Notes: generated by a model not told the origin, from the letters alone. A DNA stretch of 64,000 nt from Alteripontixanthobacter maritimus (GCF_003340475.1 NZ_QBKA01000002.1:2117501-2181500), one strand, 5' to 3'; positions 16,675 through 34,262 are shown, counted from the stretch's first letter. Translations and numbers: made by a program.

Positions 16675-17553
16675 ATGTGCGATCAAGATAGCTTCCCGGC
16701 GGCTTCGGCCAAAACCCTGTCACGGCGCCAGTTCGGCCTTGCCGGAGCAACCGCGGCTGCCGGTACACTGGCTGCCTGCGCCCCCATGGCGGGCAGCAAC
16801 AAAACCAAATCAGCCGGCCTGTCCGAAAGCGCGGTCAGCATTGCAACCGAGGATGGCACGATGGATGCCTTCTTCGTTTACCCCGCTTCGGGCGACCATC
16901 CCGCAATCATCATCTGGCCCGATATCGCCAGCCTGCGGAACGCGTTCCGCATGATGGCGCGCAGGCTGGCGGGAGAAGGTTACGCCGTGCTGGTCGCCAA
17001 CCCCTATTACCGGGACGTGCCGAAGGACCAGTTCGCCGATTTTGCTGCCTTTCGGTCCGGTGGCGGGTTCGACAAGGTCGGTCCGTGGCGCGACAAATTG
17101 TCATCAAGCGCAATCATGCGCGACGCAACATCGCTTGTCCGATGGCTGGACCGGCAGGACGCGGTCGATACGTCCAGCGGGATCGGTACGCAGGGCTACT
17201 GCATGGGCGGCAGCTTCACCGTCTACAGCGCCAGCGCGGTGCCGGGCCGGATCAAGGCCGCCGCATCTTTCCACGGCGGCGGCATGGTGCGAGATGACGA
17301 GGACAGCCCGCACACTCTGATGCAGAGCGGCGATGCGGCCTACCTTATTGCCATCGCCAAAAACGACGATGCGAAAGACCCGGAATCCACTGCCACGCTG
17401 AAACAGGTAGCGGCAATGGACGGCGTCACCGCCGAAGTCGAAGTCTATGCAGGCGATCATGGCTGGACCGTGCTGGACTCGCCCGCTTACGACAAACCGG
17501 CGGCGGAACGTGCGTGGAGCCGGATGCTGGCGCTATATTCCGCCGCGCTTTGA
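16675..17553 (+). CDS. Exported dienelactone hydrolase family protein (Tat lipoprotein)
   Basis: Alpha/beta hydrolase of 292 aa. The leader SRRQFGLAGATAAAGTLAAC combines a twin-arginine motif with a lipobox ending in Cys, so the protein is probably a Tat-exported lipoprotein. The DLH fold shows GTQGYCMGGSFTVYSAS with nucleophile Cys, and VYAGDHGWTVLD with the His; DLH members use a Cys-Asp-His triad. The ATG at 16675 has GAGGAG upstream; the TTG at 16654 would place that motif inside the gene. Substrate unknown. Confidence 0.88.
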   Translation: MCDQDSFPAASAKTLSRRQFGLAGATAAAGTLAACAPMAGSNKTKSAGLSESAVSIATEDGTMDAFFVYPASGDHPAIIIWPDIASLRNAFRMMARRLAGEGYAVLVANPYYRDVPKDQFADFAAFRSGGGFDKVGPWRDKLSSSAIMRDATSLVRWLDRQDAVDTSSGIGTQGYCMGGSFTVYSASAVPGRIKAAASFHGGGMVRDDEDSPHTLMQSGDAAYLIAIAKNDDAKDPESTATLKQVAAMDGVTAEVEVYAGDHGWTVLDSPAYDKPAAERAWSRMLALYSAAL

Positions 17554-17563
17554 CCCGCGCCGC

Positions 17564-17899
17564 TTAGCCCGCGTTCTTCGTCACGCTCGCCTGCATCCGT
17601 TCGAGCTGCTCTTCGGTTGCAGGGCTTTGGCGGGTAGCCTTCCACTCGTCCTGCGGCATGCCGTAGATCAATTCGCGCGCAGCGGCCTTGTCACCGTCAT
17701 ATCCCGCCTCGACGATCCAGTCGGCCAGGCAGTTGCGGCAGAAGCCAGACAGACCCATCAGGTCGATATTCTGCGCATCGTGGCGATGCTGCAAATGCCG
17801 GACCAGCCGGCGAAAGGCAGCCGCCGCCACATCATCCGGAAGATCGGTCAACGCCTGCGCAGCCCCGGTATTGTCCTCGGTGTTCGCATTCGTAGTCAT
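17564..17899 (-). CDS. DUF1244 family protein
   Basis: Protein of 111 aa containing the conserved DUF1244 block AFRRLVRHLQHRHDAQNIDLMGLSGFCRNC (in two parts) and LADWIVEAG, YGMPQDEWKA. The two Cys in FCRNCL are invariant in the family and may bind a metal. Function is unknown; it is widespread in alpha- and gammaproteobacteria. ATG 17899 is preferred because AAGG lies nine bases upstream. It is divergent from pyk. Confidence 0.9.
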   Translation of the reverse strand: MTTNANTEDNTGAAQALTDLPDDVAAAAFRRLVRHLQHRHDAQNIDLMGLSGFCRNCLADWIVEAGYDGDKAAARELIYGMPQDEWKATRQSPATEEQLERMQASVTKNAG

Positions 17900-17945
17900 G
17901 GCAGGCATCCTTGTTTTGTGATCGCAAACGCGCATAGCTGAACCC

Positions 17946-19424
17946 ATGACGAAAAACGATACGCAGCGAAGCCAGCATCTCGATCCGAGAGGTCGCAAGA
18001 CCAAGATCCTGGCCACCACCGGCCCGGCGACCAGCGATCCCGAAGTCCTGCGCCAGCTGTTCAAGGCGGGTGTCGATGCGTTCCGCGTCAATATGAGCCA
18101 CGGCGAACACACCATTCACGCCGAAACCATCGCCAATATCCGCGCGCTGGAAAGCGAATTTCGGCGGCCCATCGCCATTTTCTGCGACCTTCAGGGCCCC
18201 AAGCTGCGCGTCGGCAAGTTCAAGGATGGAAAGGCGGTCATCCGTCACAGCGGACATTTTACGCTCGACCGGAAGGATGAACCGGGCGACGAAACCCGCG
18301 TCCAGTTGCCGCATCCCGAATTGTTCGGCCTGCTCGAAAAGGGGCAACGCCTGCTGATCAACGACGGCAAGATTCGCCTGCGCGTGATCCGCGCGGATGA
18401 GGATGAAATCCTGTGTTCGGCGGAAGTCGGCGGGGTCATCTCGGACCGCAAGGGCGTGAATGTGCCAGATGCCGAAATCCCCATACCCGCCCTTACAGAG
18501 AAGGACCGCAAGGATCTCGCTTTCGCGGTCGAACAGAAGGCGGACTGGATCGGATTGAGTTTCGTGCAGCGGCCCGAAGATCTTGCCGAAGCACGCCGCC
18601 TGATGGGCGATTACGGCGCGCTTTGTGCCAAGATCGAAAAGCCGATGGCAGTGCGGCGGCTGGGCGAAATCCTGGAAGCATCGGACGGTATCATGGTCGC
18701 GCGCGGCGATCTCGGCGTGGAGCTCGATCCCGAAGAGGTGCCGCCGCTGCAAAAGCATATCGTCAACGTCACCCGCGCGGCGGGCAAGCCGGTCATCGTC
18801 GCCACGCAGATGCTGGAATCGATGATCGAAAGCCCCACGCCGACCCGCGCAGAGGTTAGCGATGTCGCCAACGCCGTCTATGACGGTGCCGACGCGGTCA
18901 TGTTGAGTGCGGAAACGGCAGCAGGCGACTGGCCGGTGGAAGCCGTCACAATCATGCACCGTATTGCGCGGCAGGTGGAGCGCGACGACGCCTATCTACC
19001 GCGCGTGCGCTTCCTCGATACGCCGCCTGATCCCACCACCGCCGACGCGTTGAGCCATGCCTGCATGACGATCGCCGACACGGTGCCGATCGCCGCCATC
19101 ACGGTGTTTACCGGATCGGGCAGCACCGCACGGCGCGTCGCCCGCGAACGCCCGAGCGTTCCGATGCTGGTTCTGACCCCGTCCGAACGCACCGCCCGCC
19201 GCGTCGCCCTGCTATGGGGTGCAGCGCCGGTCATGACCAAGGATATCGGCAGCTTCGAAGAAATGATCGGCAAGGGCAAACGCATGGCCCTACGCCACGG
19301 CTTTGCCGAAGGCGGCACCAAGCTGATCGCGCTGGCAGGCGTACCGTTCGGAACGCCGGGGAGCACCAACCTGCTGCACGTGGTGACGGTGGCTGGTGAT
19401 GAGCTGGATAAGCATGGGGGATAG
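17946..19424 (+). CDS. pyk: Pyruvate kinase
   Basis: Glycolytic enzyme of 492 aa converting phosphoenolpyruvate and ADP to pyruvate and ATP. Blocks seen: TKILATTGPATSDPEVL, FRVNMSHGEH, AIFCDLQGPKLRVGKF, CAKIEKPMAVRRLGEIL with catalytic Lys, and the metal and substrate segment IMVARGDLGVELDPEEVPPLQK, followed by VIVATQMLESMIESPTPTRAE. The C-terminal regulatory domain is complete. The 121-base gap downstream has no clear gene. Confidence 0.97.
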   Translation: MTKNDTQRSQHLDPRGRKTKILATTGPATSDPEVLRQLFKAGVDAFRVNMSHGEHTIHAETIANIRALESEFRRPIAIFCDLQGPKLRVGKFKDGKAVIRHSGHFTLDRKDEPGDETRVQLPHPELFGLLEKGQRLLINDGKIRLRVIRADEDEILCSAEVGGVISDRKGVNVPDAEIPIPALTEKDRKDLAFAVEQKADWIGLSFVQRPEDLAEARRLMGDYGALCAKIEKPMAVRRLGEILEASDGIMVARGDLGVELDPEEVPPLQKHIVNVTRAAGKPVIVATQMLESMIESPTPTRAEVSDVANAVYDGADAVMLSAETAAGDWPVEAVTIMHRIARQVERDDAYLPRVRFLDTPPDPTTADALSHACMTIADTVPIAAITVFTGSGSTARRVARERPSVPMLVLTPSERTARRVALLWGAAPVMTKDIGSFEEMIGKGKRMALRHGFAEGGTKLIALAGVPFGTPGSTNLLHVVTVAGDELDKHGG

Positions 19425-19547
19425 TGGACTTACGTCGGCCTCCGACTTAGGTGCTGACGGCTACATTGACGCGAAATCACCGTGATACTTGACGTCGTAT
19501 CCGCCAAATGTTCTTTTAATGTTCTGCAAGGTACAGGAGATTAGGAC

Positions 19548-19943
19548 ATGAGGGGAAGTTGTTGCTGCGGCGCTATTCGGTTCGAACTCGCAAGCCCTCC
19601 TTCGATGATGGCGACATGCCATTGCTCGCGGTGCCGCAAGGTTGGCGCCAGCACTTTCGTTTTTGTAAAGGCCGAAGACCTACGATGGGTCGAAGGGCGC
19701 GACCTAGTTATGCGCTATGAACCCGACCCCCCTTATAGTTTCACTCGTTGCTTTTGCAGCATTTGTGGGACCGCCTTAGGTGAGATTGTGTCTGATCAGC
19801 CCAGCTTTCCCATTGCAGCGAATGCGTTCGACGATGACCCCGTCGTACGCAATCGGTTCCATGAGTTTGTCTCAGAGAAACCCGCTTGGTACGAAATTTG
19901 TGATGGCGCAAAGCAGTTTGAGGAGCACCCGTCGAAAGGGTGA
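19548..19943 (+). CDS. GFA family (CENP-V/GFA) zinc protein
   Basis: Protein of 131 aa related to glutathione-dependent formaldehyde-activating enzyme. Zinc-binding cysteines are clear in GSCCCGAIRFE, CHCSRCRKVGAS and CFCSICGTALGE. The FTRCFCSICG block is the GFA hallmark. These proteins are often annotated as formaldehyde-activating, but most members have no proven activity. Codon use is slightly less GC-rich than neighbours. It stands alone between pyk and gltX. Confidence 0.9.
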   Translation: MRGSCCCGAIRFELASPPSMMATCHCSRCRKVGASTFVFVKAEDLRWVEGRDLVMRYEPDPPYSFTRCFCSICGTALGEIVSDQPSFPIAANAFDDDPVVRNRFHEFVSEKPAWYEICDGAKQFEEHPSKG

Positions 19944-20013
19944 GTCCAATATCCATTTTCGGTAATGCGCGAGCTGATAGCCGTCTGTCTGCCCTCCATC
20001 CAATAGCAGATAT

Positions 20014-21375
20014 CTAAGAAGCAGCGCGCTGCAAGCGACCTCGCGCTTCCTGCTTCCCAATCAGCGGCAGCAGTTCGCTCATGTCCGGGCCGTGATTCAT
20101 CCCAGTCAACGCCTGTCGCAGCGGCAGGAACAGCGCTTTGCCCTTGCGGCCGGTCTGGGCCTTCAACGTTGCCGTCAGCGTGGCCCACGGGTTCTCGCTC
20201 CACTCCAGCGCCTCGGTAGCCTGGGCGAGAAATGCGCGATCTTCGTCTGAAAACTTGGGCTGTTCGATGGGGCCGGTGACGACACGCCACAGTTCACCAG
20301 CGTCCGATACCGTTTCCAGGTTCGGTCGGATCGCATGCCAGCCCGCTTCGTCCATCCCGGCGGGTAGACGGTCTACAACGTCGCTGTAGTCGAACTGGTG
20401 GACGATGGCGGTGTTGATCCGCGCGAGGTCCGTGTCATCGAACCTGGCCGGTGCGCGGCTGAACGTGCCGAGGTCGAAACTTTCCAGCAACGCATCACGA
20501 TCCGCGATCGGTTCGACCGGTTGCGAAGTGCCTAGCCGCGCCAGCAGAGCGATAATTGCGGCAGGCTCGATATCGCGCTCACGAAACGCATCGCAGCCGA
20601 GCGAGCCGAGCCGTTTGGAAAGCTTGCCTTCCTTGCCGACCAGCAACGCTTCATGGGCAAAACGCGGCATCTGGCTATCTTGATGCTGCGCAGCAATTAG
20701 TGCGGTAAACATCTGTATTTGCACAGCAGTGTTGGACACATGGTCCTCGCCCCGCAGCACATCGGTAATGCCCATTTCGAGATCGTCCACCGCACTGGGC
20801 AGCATATACAGCCACGACCCATCGGCGCGCCTGATGACAGGATCGGATAGTTGCGCAGCATCGAACTTCTGCGGGCCGCGGATGCCGTCGTCCCACGTGA
20901 TAGGTTCGTCATGATCGAGCAGGAAGCGCCAGTGCGGCTGCACCCCGGGCACCTCTATCGCTCCCCGGTCTGCATCACTGAGCGCCAGTGCCGCTCGGTC
21001 GTAAATTGGTGGCTTGCCCCGGCCGAGCTGGATCTTGCGCTTTACCTCCAGTTCCTGCGCCGTCTCATAGGCTGGATAGATACGCCCCGCTTCCTTCAGC
21101 GCCTCGAAAGCGCCATCGTATAACGATAGCCGCTCCGACTGCCGTTCCTCGCCATCTGGCGAGAGGCCCAGCCAGTCGAGATCGGCCCGGATCGCATCGA
21201 CATATTCCTCCCGGCTCCGCGCAGCATCGGTGTCGTCGATCCGCAGCAGGAAACGTCCACCTGACTTGCGCGCCAGCATCCAGTTGTGCAGCGCGGTGCG
21301 AATGTTGCCGACGTGAAGGCGGCCTGTGGGGGACGGGGCAAAGCGAGTGGTATTGGCAGCAGCATGTTCGGTCAT
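20014..21375 (-). CDS. gltX: Glutamyl-tRNA synthetase
   Basis: Class I synthetase of 453 aa charging tRNA-Glu, and perhaps tRNA-Gln for later amidation. TTRFAPSPTGRLHVGNIRTAL carries the HIGH-type motif (HVGN), and GKLSKRLGSLG carries the KMSKS-type motif (KLSKR). The C-terminal anticodon-binding part is shorter and more variable. The ATG at 21375 is chosen at the family start; the upstream ATG at 21399 adds eight residues. Many alphaproteobacteria have two gltX copies; this one is of the shorter type. Confidence 0.95.
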   Translation of the reverse strand: MTEHAAANTTRFAPSPTGRLHVGNIRTALHNWMLARKSGGRFLLRIDDTDAARSREEYVDAIRADLDWLGLSPDGEERQSERLSLYDGAFEALKEAGRIYPAYETAQELEVKRKIQLGRGKPPIYDRAALALSDADRGAIEVPGVQPHWRFLLDHDEPITWDDGIRGPQKFDAAQLSDPVIRRADGSWLYMLPSAVDDLEMGITDVLRGEDHVSNTAVQIQMFTALIAAQHQDSQMPRFAHEALLVGKEGKLSKRLGSLGCDAFRERDIEPAAIIALLARLGTSQPVEPIADRDALLESFDLGTFSRAPARFDDTDLARINTAIVHQFDYSDVVDRLPAGMDEAGWHAIRPNLETVSDAGELWRVVTGPIEQPKFSDEDRAFLAQATEALEWSENPWATLTATLKAQTGRKGKALFLPLRQALTGMNHGPDMSELLPLIGKQEARGRLQRAAS

Positions 21376-21454
21376 GAAGCGAAGCGCTACACAAGGCACC
21401 GGAGGAATTACAGCGGGAAACCCGTATTACGAGGTTTCAGGTTCCCGAAGATTA

Positions 21455-22186
21455 CTAGCGATTGGTAGGCGACGCGGCCTCGACCTGAGTGAATTGGCAG
21501 GTTTGCAGATCGGGCAGATGATGGTCCAAATAAGAATTCTCGCCCGATAATTTCCAATCCTGCACTATGCCATCGATGGTTCGGTATATCCGCTGCGCAA
21601 TGGTCCAGTCGGCCTGTATATCCAGCAAAGCATTACGAATTTCGGCGCGGTCCTGCACACTCAGGGGTCCGTTAGAAGGATCGAGCAATCCTACCGTTCG
21701 CCAATTATTTTCGATCTGCGCGGCCAGCCGATCGTAGTCTTCGAACACACCGACCAATTGCTGTGCCTTGCTGGTAAATACATGTCCCCGCGCCTTGGAA
21801 GCTTCGCGAAAGGCGGCACTGCCCCATTCGAATTCGTAAACGCCCGAAAGGTTTGGTCGCCCTAATGCATTCACCGACATGCGCTCGTTCAAACGATTTA
21901 CGGTACTGAGGCGAGTTAGGCGTTCGCGAAAGCAACTTTCGTTACGCTGGCCGACATTAGCAATCGCAGCAAAGTGAAGGGCAGCCTGCTCCATCTGCGA
22001 AGCCACCGTATTTCCGCGTCGTATTTCGGTGTTCTGCACCACTTGGTTCTGAAGCATCTGAGCTGCCAGAACGCCGAGCACGACGATGGTGAATTCAAAT
22101 ACAAACAGCTTGGCAATGCGTCGCTTGCGCCCCCTCGGATGCACTTCCGATCGCTTTCGAAACCATTCGCGTGCAGTTAGGAACAT
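21455..22186 (-). CDS. Membrane-anchored protein of unknown function
   Basis: Protein of 243 aa. A basic cytoplasmic start (RKRSEVHPRGRKRR) precedes one transmembrane helix near 27-47 (LFVFEFTIVVLGVLAAQML), then a large non-cytoplasmic domain rich in Asn, Gln, Arg and Glu with predicted long helices (QNTEIRRGNTVASQMEQAAL). The layout resembles a sensor or scaffold with a periplasmic helical domain but without a signalling output domain. The family is not recognised. Slightly lower GC than rpoC. Located between rpoC and gltX on the same strand. Confidence 0.72.
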   Translation of the reverse strand: MFLTAREWFRKRSEVHPRGRKRRIAKLFVFEFTIVVLGVLAAQMLQNQVVQNTEIRRGNTVASQMEQAALHFAAIANVGQRNESCFRERLTRLSTVNRLNERMSVNALGRPNLSGVYEFEWGSAAFREASKARGHVFTSKAQQLVGVFEDYDRLAAQIENNWRTVGLLDPSNGPLSVQDRAEIRNALLDIQADWTIAQRIYRTIDGIVQDWKLSGENSYLDHHLPDLQTCQFTQVEAASPTNR

Positions 22187-22233
22187 TTGTCGGCATTACC
22201 TCCCAGCCGGATGCATCCTATCGCGCTGGAATG

Positions 22234-22268
22234 TAAAAGAAAGCCCCGCCGGATTTCTCCAGCGGGGC
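22234..22268 (-). terminator. Intrinsic terminator of the rpoBC transcript
   Basis: On the minus strand, GCCCCGCTGGA and TCCGGCGGGGC form an 11-bp stem around a GAAA loop, followed by TTTCTTTTA. It lies 24 bases after the rpoC stop, so it should end the rpoB-rpoC transcript. Confidence 0.9.
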
Positions 22269-22291
22269 CAGTTCGCATCGGTCGGCGCGTG

Positions 22292-26716
<4,425 letters not shown>

Positions 26717-26774
26717 TTCGTGTTCCCTATCGGGTCAAATCTCTGGGTCGGTGGGTCTGCGTCGCGGCGGAGCG

Positions 26775-30983
<4,209 letters not shown>

Positions 30984-31479
30984 GAGAGATGATTCGCCTT
31001 TGCATCTCGGCCGCACCCGGTGGGCTGGCCGTGGGAAAATAAGTACGGCGCGGCCTGCTGCCTTGCATCATGCGAACGGACGAAAGCCGCAGAAAAGCGC
31101 ACCCTTGCCCGGGTGGCTGCTGCAGCTTCATGCATTCGCGAATATGGAAAGCCGCTTCTATTCTCAGCCAGGTTCCCGCGCCAGAACCCGTCTTTCCCGA
31201 AGCGTGCGGTTGCGCGTCATTTAGGGATGCGCACCGCATGCGTCAACGGCTGCGGTGCGAAGCCCGGCAGCGAATCGCTCCACGGGATGATGCCGCTCCA
31301 TAATGACCTCAGGCAGGCAGCAAGCGTGGACACAGCATCCCGGATTGGTCGGCAAAACTCTAAAGACCTTAAAAATATCGCAAAACAATCAAGGTTTTAT
31401 CGTTTTTCGATATTTATTGATTGACGATATGGCGTAAATGTTGTTGTTTATCGATATCGACAATCAAGGAGATCGATAA
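30984..31479. promoter_or_regulatory. Intergenic region between divergent rpoB and the 46-aa peptide gene, with palindromes
   Basis: About 500 bases without a convincing gene. The left part must hold the rpoB promoter and leader. The right 100 bases are AT-rich and contain TATCG-TTTTT-CGATA (31398-31412) and the perfect palindrome TCGATATCGA (31451-31460), with other TATCG/CGATA pieces around. The second palindrome lies about 20 bases before the ATG at 31480. These are candidate operators, plausibly for the Xre-type regulator encoded at 32213-32425; that link is inferred. Confidence 0.5.
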
Positions 31480-31620
31480 ATGACCCGTTTCACTGAACAT
31501 TCGCTCGCCGCTCTCGCCGCCATCGCCCTGTGCGTCGCCAGCATGATGCCCCTGCTCACCGTTCCGGCTTCGGATACAACCACACAGGTGCATTCAAGCG
31601 TTACGACAACGCTCGCCTGA
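31480..31620 (+). CDS. 46-aa exported or membrane peptide
   Basis: A short ORF with a good AAGGAG nine bases before the ATG. It has a polar start (TRFTEHS), a hydrophobic stretch (LAALAAIALCVASMMPLLTV) and a Thr/Ser-rich tail (PASDTTTQVHSSVTTTLA). It could be a secreted peptide, a single-pass microprotein or a leader peptide. It precedes the DUF2975/Xre pair by 41 bases and shares their promoter region. No family is recognised. Confidence 0.6.
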   Translation: MTRFTEHSLAALAAIALCVASMMPLLTVPASDTTTQVHSSVTTTLA

Positions 31621-31661
31621 CCTCTGCCGCTGCGACCCATACAAAAACAAGGACCAACGCC

Positions 31662-32213
31662 ATGCGCCCCACTCATACCGACCCACTGTTGCTGATCGGA
31701 CGAATTGCCGTTCTGATCGCGCAGGGCCTGATGGCCATCGCCGCATTCGGTGTAGCCATCGCAATACCGGCCCTGTATTTTTTCCGCGACACCATCGTAG
31801 CGGAAATGGCAGCCGAACATCCCGATACCGACATCGTGTTCCCCACACTCCCCATTGTCGGCGCGCTGTTGCTGGCGTTCGTCGCGGTCGCGGGCTTGTT
31901 TGTGTTCTTCGGTAAGCTGCGCCATATCATCGGCACCGTCGAACAGGGCGATCCGTTCGTATCGGACAATGCCAGCCGGCTGACTGTCATGGCGTGGATC
32001 ATGCTGGGTGTGCAGCTGCTCGCCATTCCCCTGGCCGGTCTGGGGCTCTATGTTGCCAAACTGATGGGCGAAGCGGCTGCCGAACTGGACGATCTCACAG
32101 TTGACGTCGGGCTGGACGTCAGCGGCATCCTGCTCGTGGTAGTCCTGTTCATCCTGGCCCGCGTGTTCCGTCAGGGAACCAGTATGCGCGACGATCTGGA
32201 AGGGACGGTATAA
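31662..32213 (+). CDS. DUF2975 membrane protein
   Basis: Integral membrane protein of 183 aa with four hydrophobic segments: IGRIAVLIAQGLMAIAAFGVA, PIVGALLLAFVAVAGLFVFF, AWIMLGVQLLAIPLAGLGLYV and GILLVVVLFILARVF. The short FVSDNASRLTVMAW stretch and the closing RVFRQGTSMRDDLEGTV fit DUF2975. In Bacillus the YoaS/YozG pair has the same arrangement. Its TAA overlaps the ATG of the next gene, so both are made together; a membrane partner that controls the regulator is a reasonable inference. Confidence 0.88.
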   Translation: MRPTHTDPLLLIGRIAVLIAQGLMAIAAFGVAIAIPALYFFRDTIVAEMAAEHPDTDIVFPTLPIVGALLLAFVAVAGLFVFFGKLRHIIGTVEQGDPFVSDNASRLTVMAWIMLGVQLLAIPLAGLGLYVAKLMGEAAAELDDLTVDVGLDVSGILLVVVLFILARVFRQGTSMRDDLEGTV

Positions 32214-32425
32214 TGCCCATTACAGTGAAGCTCGACGATCTGCTGCACGAACGCCGCATGACCCTGACCGAACTGGCCGACCGGGTGGGCCTGACGCTTG
32301 CAAATCTGTCGATCCTGAAGACGGGCAAGGCCAAGGCCATGCGGTTTTCCACCATGGACGCGATCTGCCGCGAACTCGATTGCCAGCCGGGGGACTTGCT
32401 GGAATGGGTTGGCAACGCCGACTGA
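32213..32425 (+). CDS. YozG-like Xre family regulator
   Basis: Helix-turn-helix protein of 70 aa (HTH_26 / Cro-C1 small type). The motif spans about 16-40: MTLTELADRVGLTLANLSILKTGK, then RFSTMDAICRELDCQPGDLLEW, which is the usual end of this family. It has no extra domain. It overlaps the DUF2975 gene, a conserved pairing. It probably regulates its own operon through the palindromes before 31480. Confidence 0.92.
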   Translation: MPITVKLDDLLHERRMTLTELADRVGLTLANLSILKTGKAKAMRFSTMDAICRELDCQPGDLLEWVGNAD

Positions 32426-32481
32426 AACGCTGTAACTGCCACACCTCGACCAAGGCAGAACGCCGCCGGATGAAGGACCAT

Positions 32482-32772
32482 ATGATGAAGAAAATTCTAT
32501 TTGCCGCCGCCCTGCCTGCCGCCTTGGCGCTAACCGCGTGCGACGGACCGAAGGAAGAAGTGGCAGAAGAAATGGATGATGTCCGCGAGGCTCAGGGTGA
32601 AGTCATTGATGCGCAGGCCGGTGTGGCCGCCGCACGGGCCGACCTGGCCGAGGAACGGGCAGACGTTGCCGAAGAGCAGGGCGATGCCGTGGGCGAAGCC
32701 CGCATGAACGAGCGCGCCGATGCCATGGATCAGAAGGCAGAAAATCTGGAAGATACGGCCGACGGCATCTAG
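32482..32772 (+). CDS. Small acidic lipoprotein with Ala/Glu coiled coil
   Basis: Protein of 96 aa with a signal peptide and lipobox (ALALTAC). The mature part is a continuous charged helix (EVAEEMDDVREAQGEV, ARADLAEERADVAEEQGD, ERADAMDQKAENLEDTADGI), so an envelope coiled coil is likely. ATG 32482 follows AAGGA at good spacing; upstream ATG 32470 is less likely. It resembles the lipoproteins at 48982 and, loosely, 43615 in signal peptide and Ala/Glu bias. It sits between the Xre gene and rplJ. Confidence 0.75.
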   Translation: MMKKILFAAALPAALALTACDGPKEEVAEEMDDVREAQGEVIDAQAGVAAARADLAEERADVAEEQGDAVGEARMNERADAMDQKAENLEDTADGI

Positions 32773-32820
32773 CCTCGCCGACACGGCTCGCCGGGCTTGA
32801 CTCGGCGCGCACATTCTTTA

Positions 32821-32850
32821 GAGGCTCGCTGCAACCGGCGGGCCTCTTTG
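32821..32850 (+). terminator. Strong hairpin before rplJ: terminator or L10-leader attenuator
   Basis: GAGGCTCGCTG and CGGCGGGCCTC form an 11-bp stem with a CAAC loop, followed by TTTGTGTTT. It could end the lipoprotein transcript. It may also belong to a rplJ leader, since a TTGACT box lies just upstream at 32797-32802 and the 270 bases to rplJ (to 33119) have no convincing gene. The rest of 32773-33119 shows only weak antisense ORFs. Confidence 0.7.
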
Positions 32851-33119
32851 TGTTTGCCGGTTATCCGTCCGAGACAGTTGGTGGCCACGATACGCGCGGC
32901 CTTAATGTCCAGCCTAGGCGGGGAAACGAGACTTACCGATGGGCTTTGCCGGTTCGCTGTGCCGCCCCTCAATCGCACTCCAGATGATGGCGTGCACTCC
33001 TTCCCTTCTGTTCGGATTCGTCCATCTGCCCGCTTGCGGGTGGGTGACAATGCAGCCGATCGTGCGGCCTTGCTGTGGAAACGCGGCGGGAATGCACGGT
33101 CATAGTGAAGGAGTATGGC

Positions 33120-33635
33120 ATGGATCGTTCGCAAAAGTCCGACGCGGTTGCCCAGCTCAACGCAGCTCTCAAGGAAGTTGGCGTGGTCGTCGTGACCCGC
33201 AACTCCGGCCTTACGGTGGCCCAGTCCACCGCATTGCGTGGGCAGATGCGTGAAGCAGGGGCTTCCTACAAGGTCGCGAAAAACTCGCTCGCCAAGCTCG
33301 CTCTGAAAGACACGGCTTACGAAGGGCTCGAGGAACACCTCACCGGCCCGACGGCGCTCGCTTACTCGGAAGATCCGGTAGCGGCGGCGAAAGCTGCGGT
33401 CGAATTCGCCAAGACGAACGACAAGCTCGAAATCGTCGGCGGTTCCATGGGCGGGCAGATGCTCGACGAAGCAGGTATCCGGGCGCTCGCGTCCTTGCCA
33501 AGCCTCGACGAGCTGCGCGCAAAACTGGTTGGTCTCGTCAACGCACCGGCAACGAAAATTGCCCAGGTCGTCAACGCACCAGCCGCCAAGCTTGCACGTG
33601 TATTCGGGGCCTATGCGGCCAAGGATGCGGCGTAA
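33120..33635 (+). CDS. rplJ: 50S ribosomal protein L10
   Basis: Ribosomal stalk base protein of 171 aa that anchors L7/L12 dimers to the large subunit. It begins MDRSQKSDAVAQLN; VVVVTRNSGLTVAQ, YKVAKNSLAKLAL and the C-terminal helical L12-binding tail match L10. GAAGGAG precedes the ATG by five bases. Long untranslated leader upstream (about 270 bases from the hairpin) is compatible with L10 autoregulation. rplK and rplA, usually just upstream, are absent from this window. Confidence 0.96.
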   Translation: MDRSQKSDAVAQLNAALKEVGVVVVTRNSGLTVAQSTALRGQMREAGASYKVAKNSLAKLALKDTAYEGLEEHLTGPTALAYSEDPVAAAKAAVEFAKTNDKLEIVGGSMGGQMLDEAGIRALASLPSLDELRAKLVGLVNAPATKIAQVVNAPAAKLARVFGAYAAKDAA

Positions 33636-33707
33636 GCGGTTATTCGCAAAACGATTTTACGAAGCGGCGCAGCCGTTTCGCCAACATTATAATTGGAGTG
33701 ATACATC

Positions 33708-34079
33708 ATGGCAGACATCGCCAAACTGGTAGAAGACCTTTCCGCCCTGACCGTCCTGGAAGCCGCCGAGCTTGCAACCGCACTTGAAGACAAGTGGGGC
33801 GTCAGCGCCGCCGCAGCCGTCGCCGCAGCACCCGCCGCTGGCGGTGGTGAAGCCGCAGCCGAAGAGAAGGACGAATTCGACGTCATTCTCACCGGTGACG
33901 GCGGCAAGAAGATCCAGGTCATCAAGGAAGTCCGTGCGATTACGGGTCTCGGCCTGACCGAAGCCAAGGGCCTCGTCGAAGGCGCGCCAAAGCCCGTCAA
34001 GGAAGGCGTGAACAAGGCTGAAGCCGAAGAAATCAAAGGCAAGATCGAAGCAGCCGGCGGTACCGTCGAACTGAAGTAA
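33708..34079 (+). CDS. rplL: 50S ribosomal protein L7/L12
   Basis: Stalk protein of 123 aa. N-terminal dimerisation domain ([19 protein letters not shown]), Ala-rich hinge ([13 protein letters not shown]) and C-terminal factor-binding domain ([38 protein letters not shown]) are all visible. It lies 72 bases after rplJ with a GGAG before the ATG. In the standard bacterial order rpoB would follow; here an intrinsic terminator and unrelated genes follow. Confidence 0.97.
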   Translation: MADIAKLVEDLSALTVLEAAELATALEDKWGVSAAAAVAAAPAAGGGEAAAEEKDEFDVILTGDGGKKIQVIKEVRAITGLGLTEAKGLVEGAPKPVKEGVNKAEAEEIKGKIEAAGGTVELK

Positions 34080-34126
34080 TCTTGACCAACAGTTTTGCAG
34101 GTGTCTTGAAGCGCCTGCAGATGGGA

Positions 34127-34154
34127 GGGCGGTACCGCAAGGTGCCGCCCTTTT
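34127..34154 (+). terminator. Intrinsic terminator of rplJL
   Basis: GGGCGGTACC-GCAA-GGTGCCGCCC followed by TTTT: a 10-bp stem with one G-T pair, 47 bases after the rplL stop. It shows that rplJL transcription is meant to end here and not to continue into other genes. Confidence 0.9.
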
Positions 34155-34262
34155 CAGTTTGATGTCTGCCCCAGCTACATAAACGCAAAACAGGATTTGC
34201 GGCAGACACAGGAACCTTTTGGTGCCCTGATCGATTAATTGTATCGCGTCAGGAGCTTTTCG

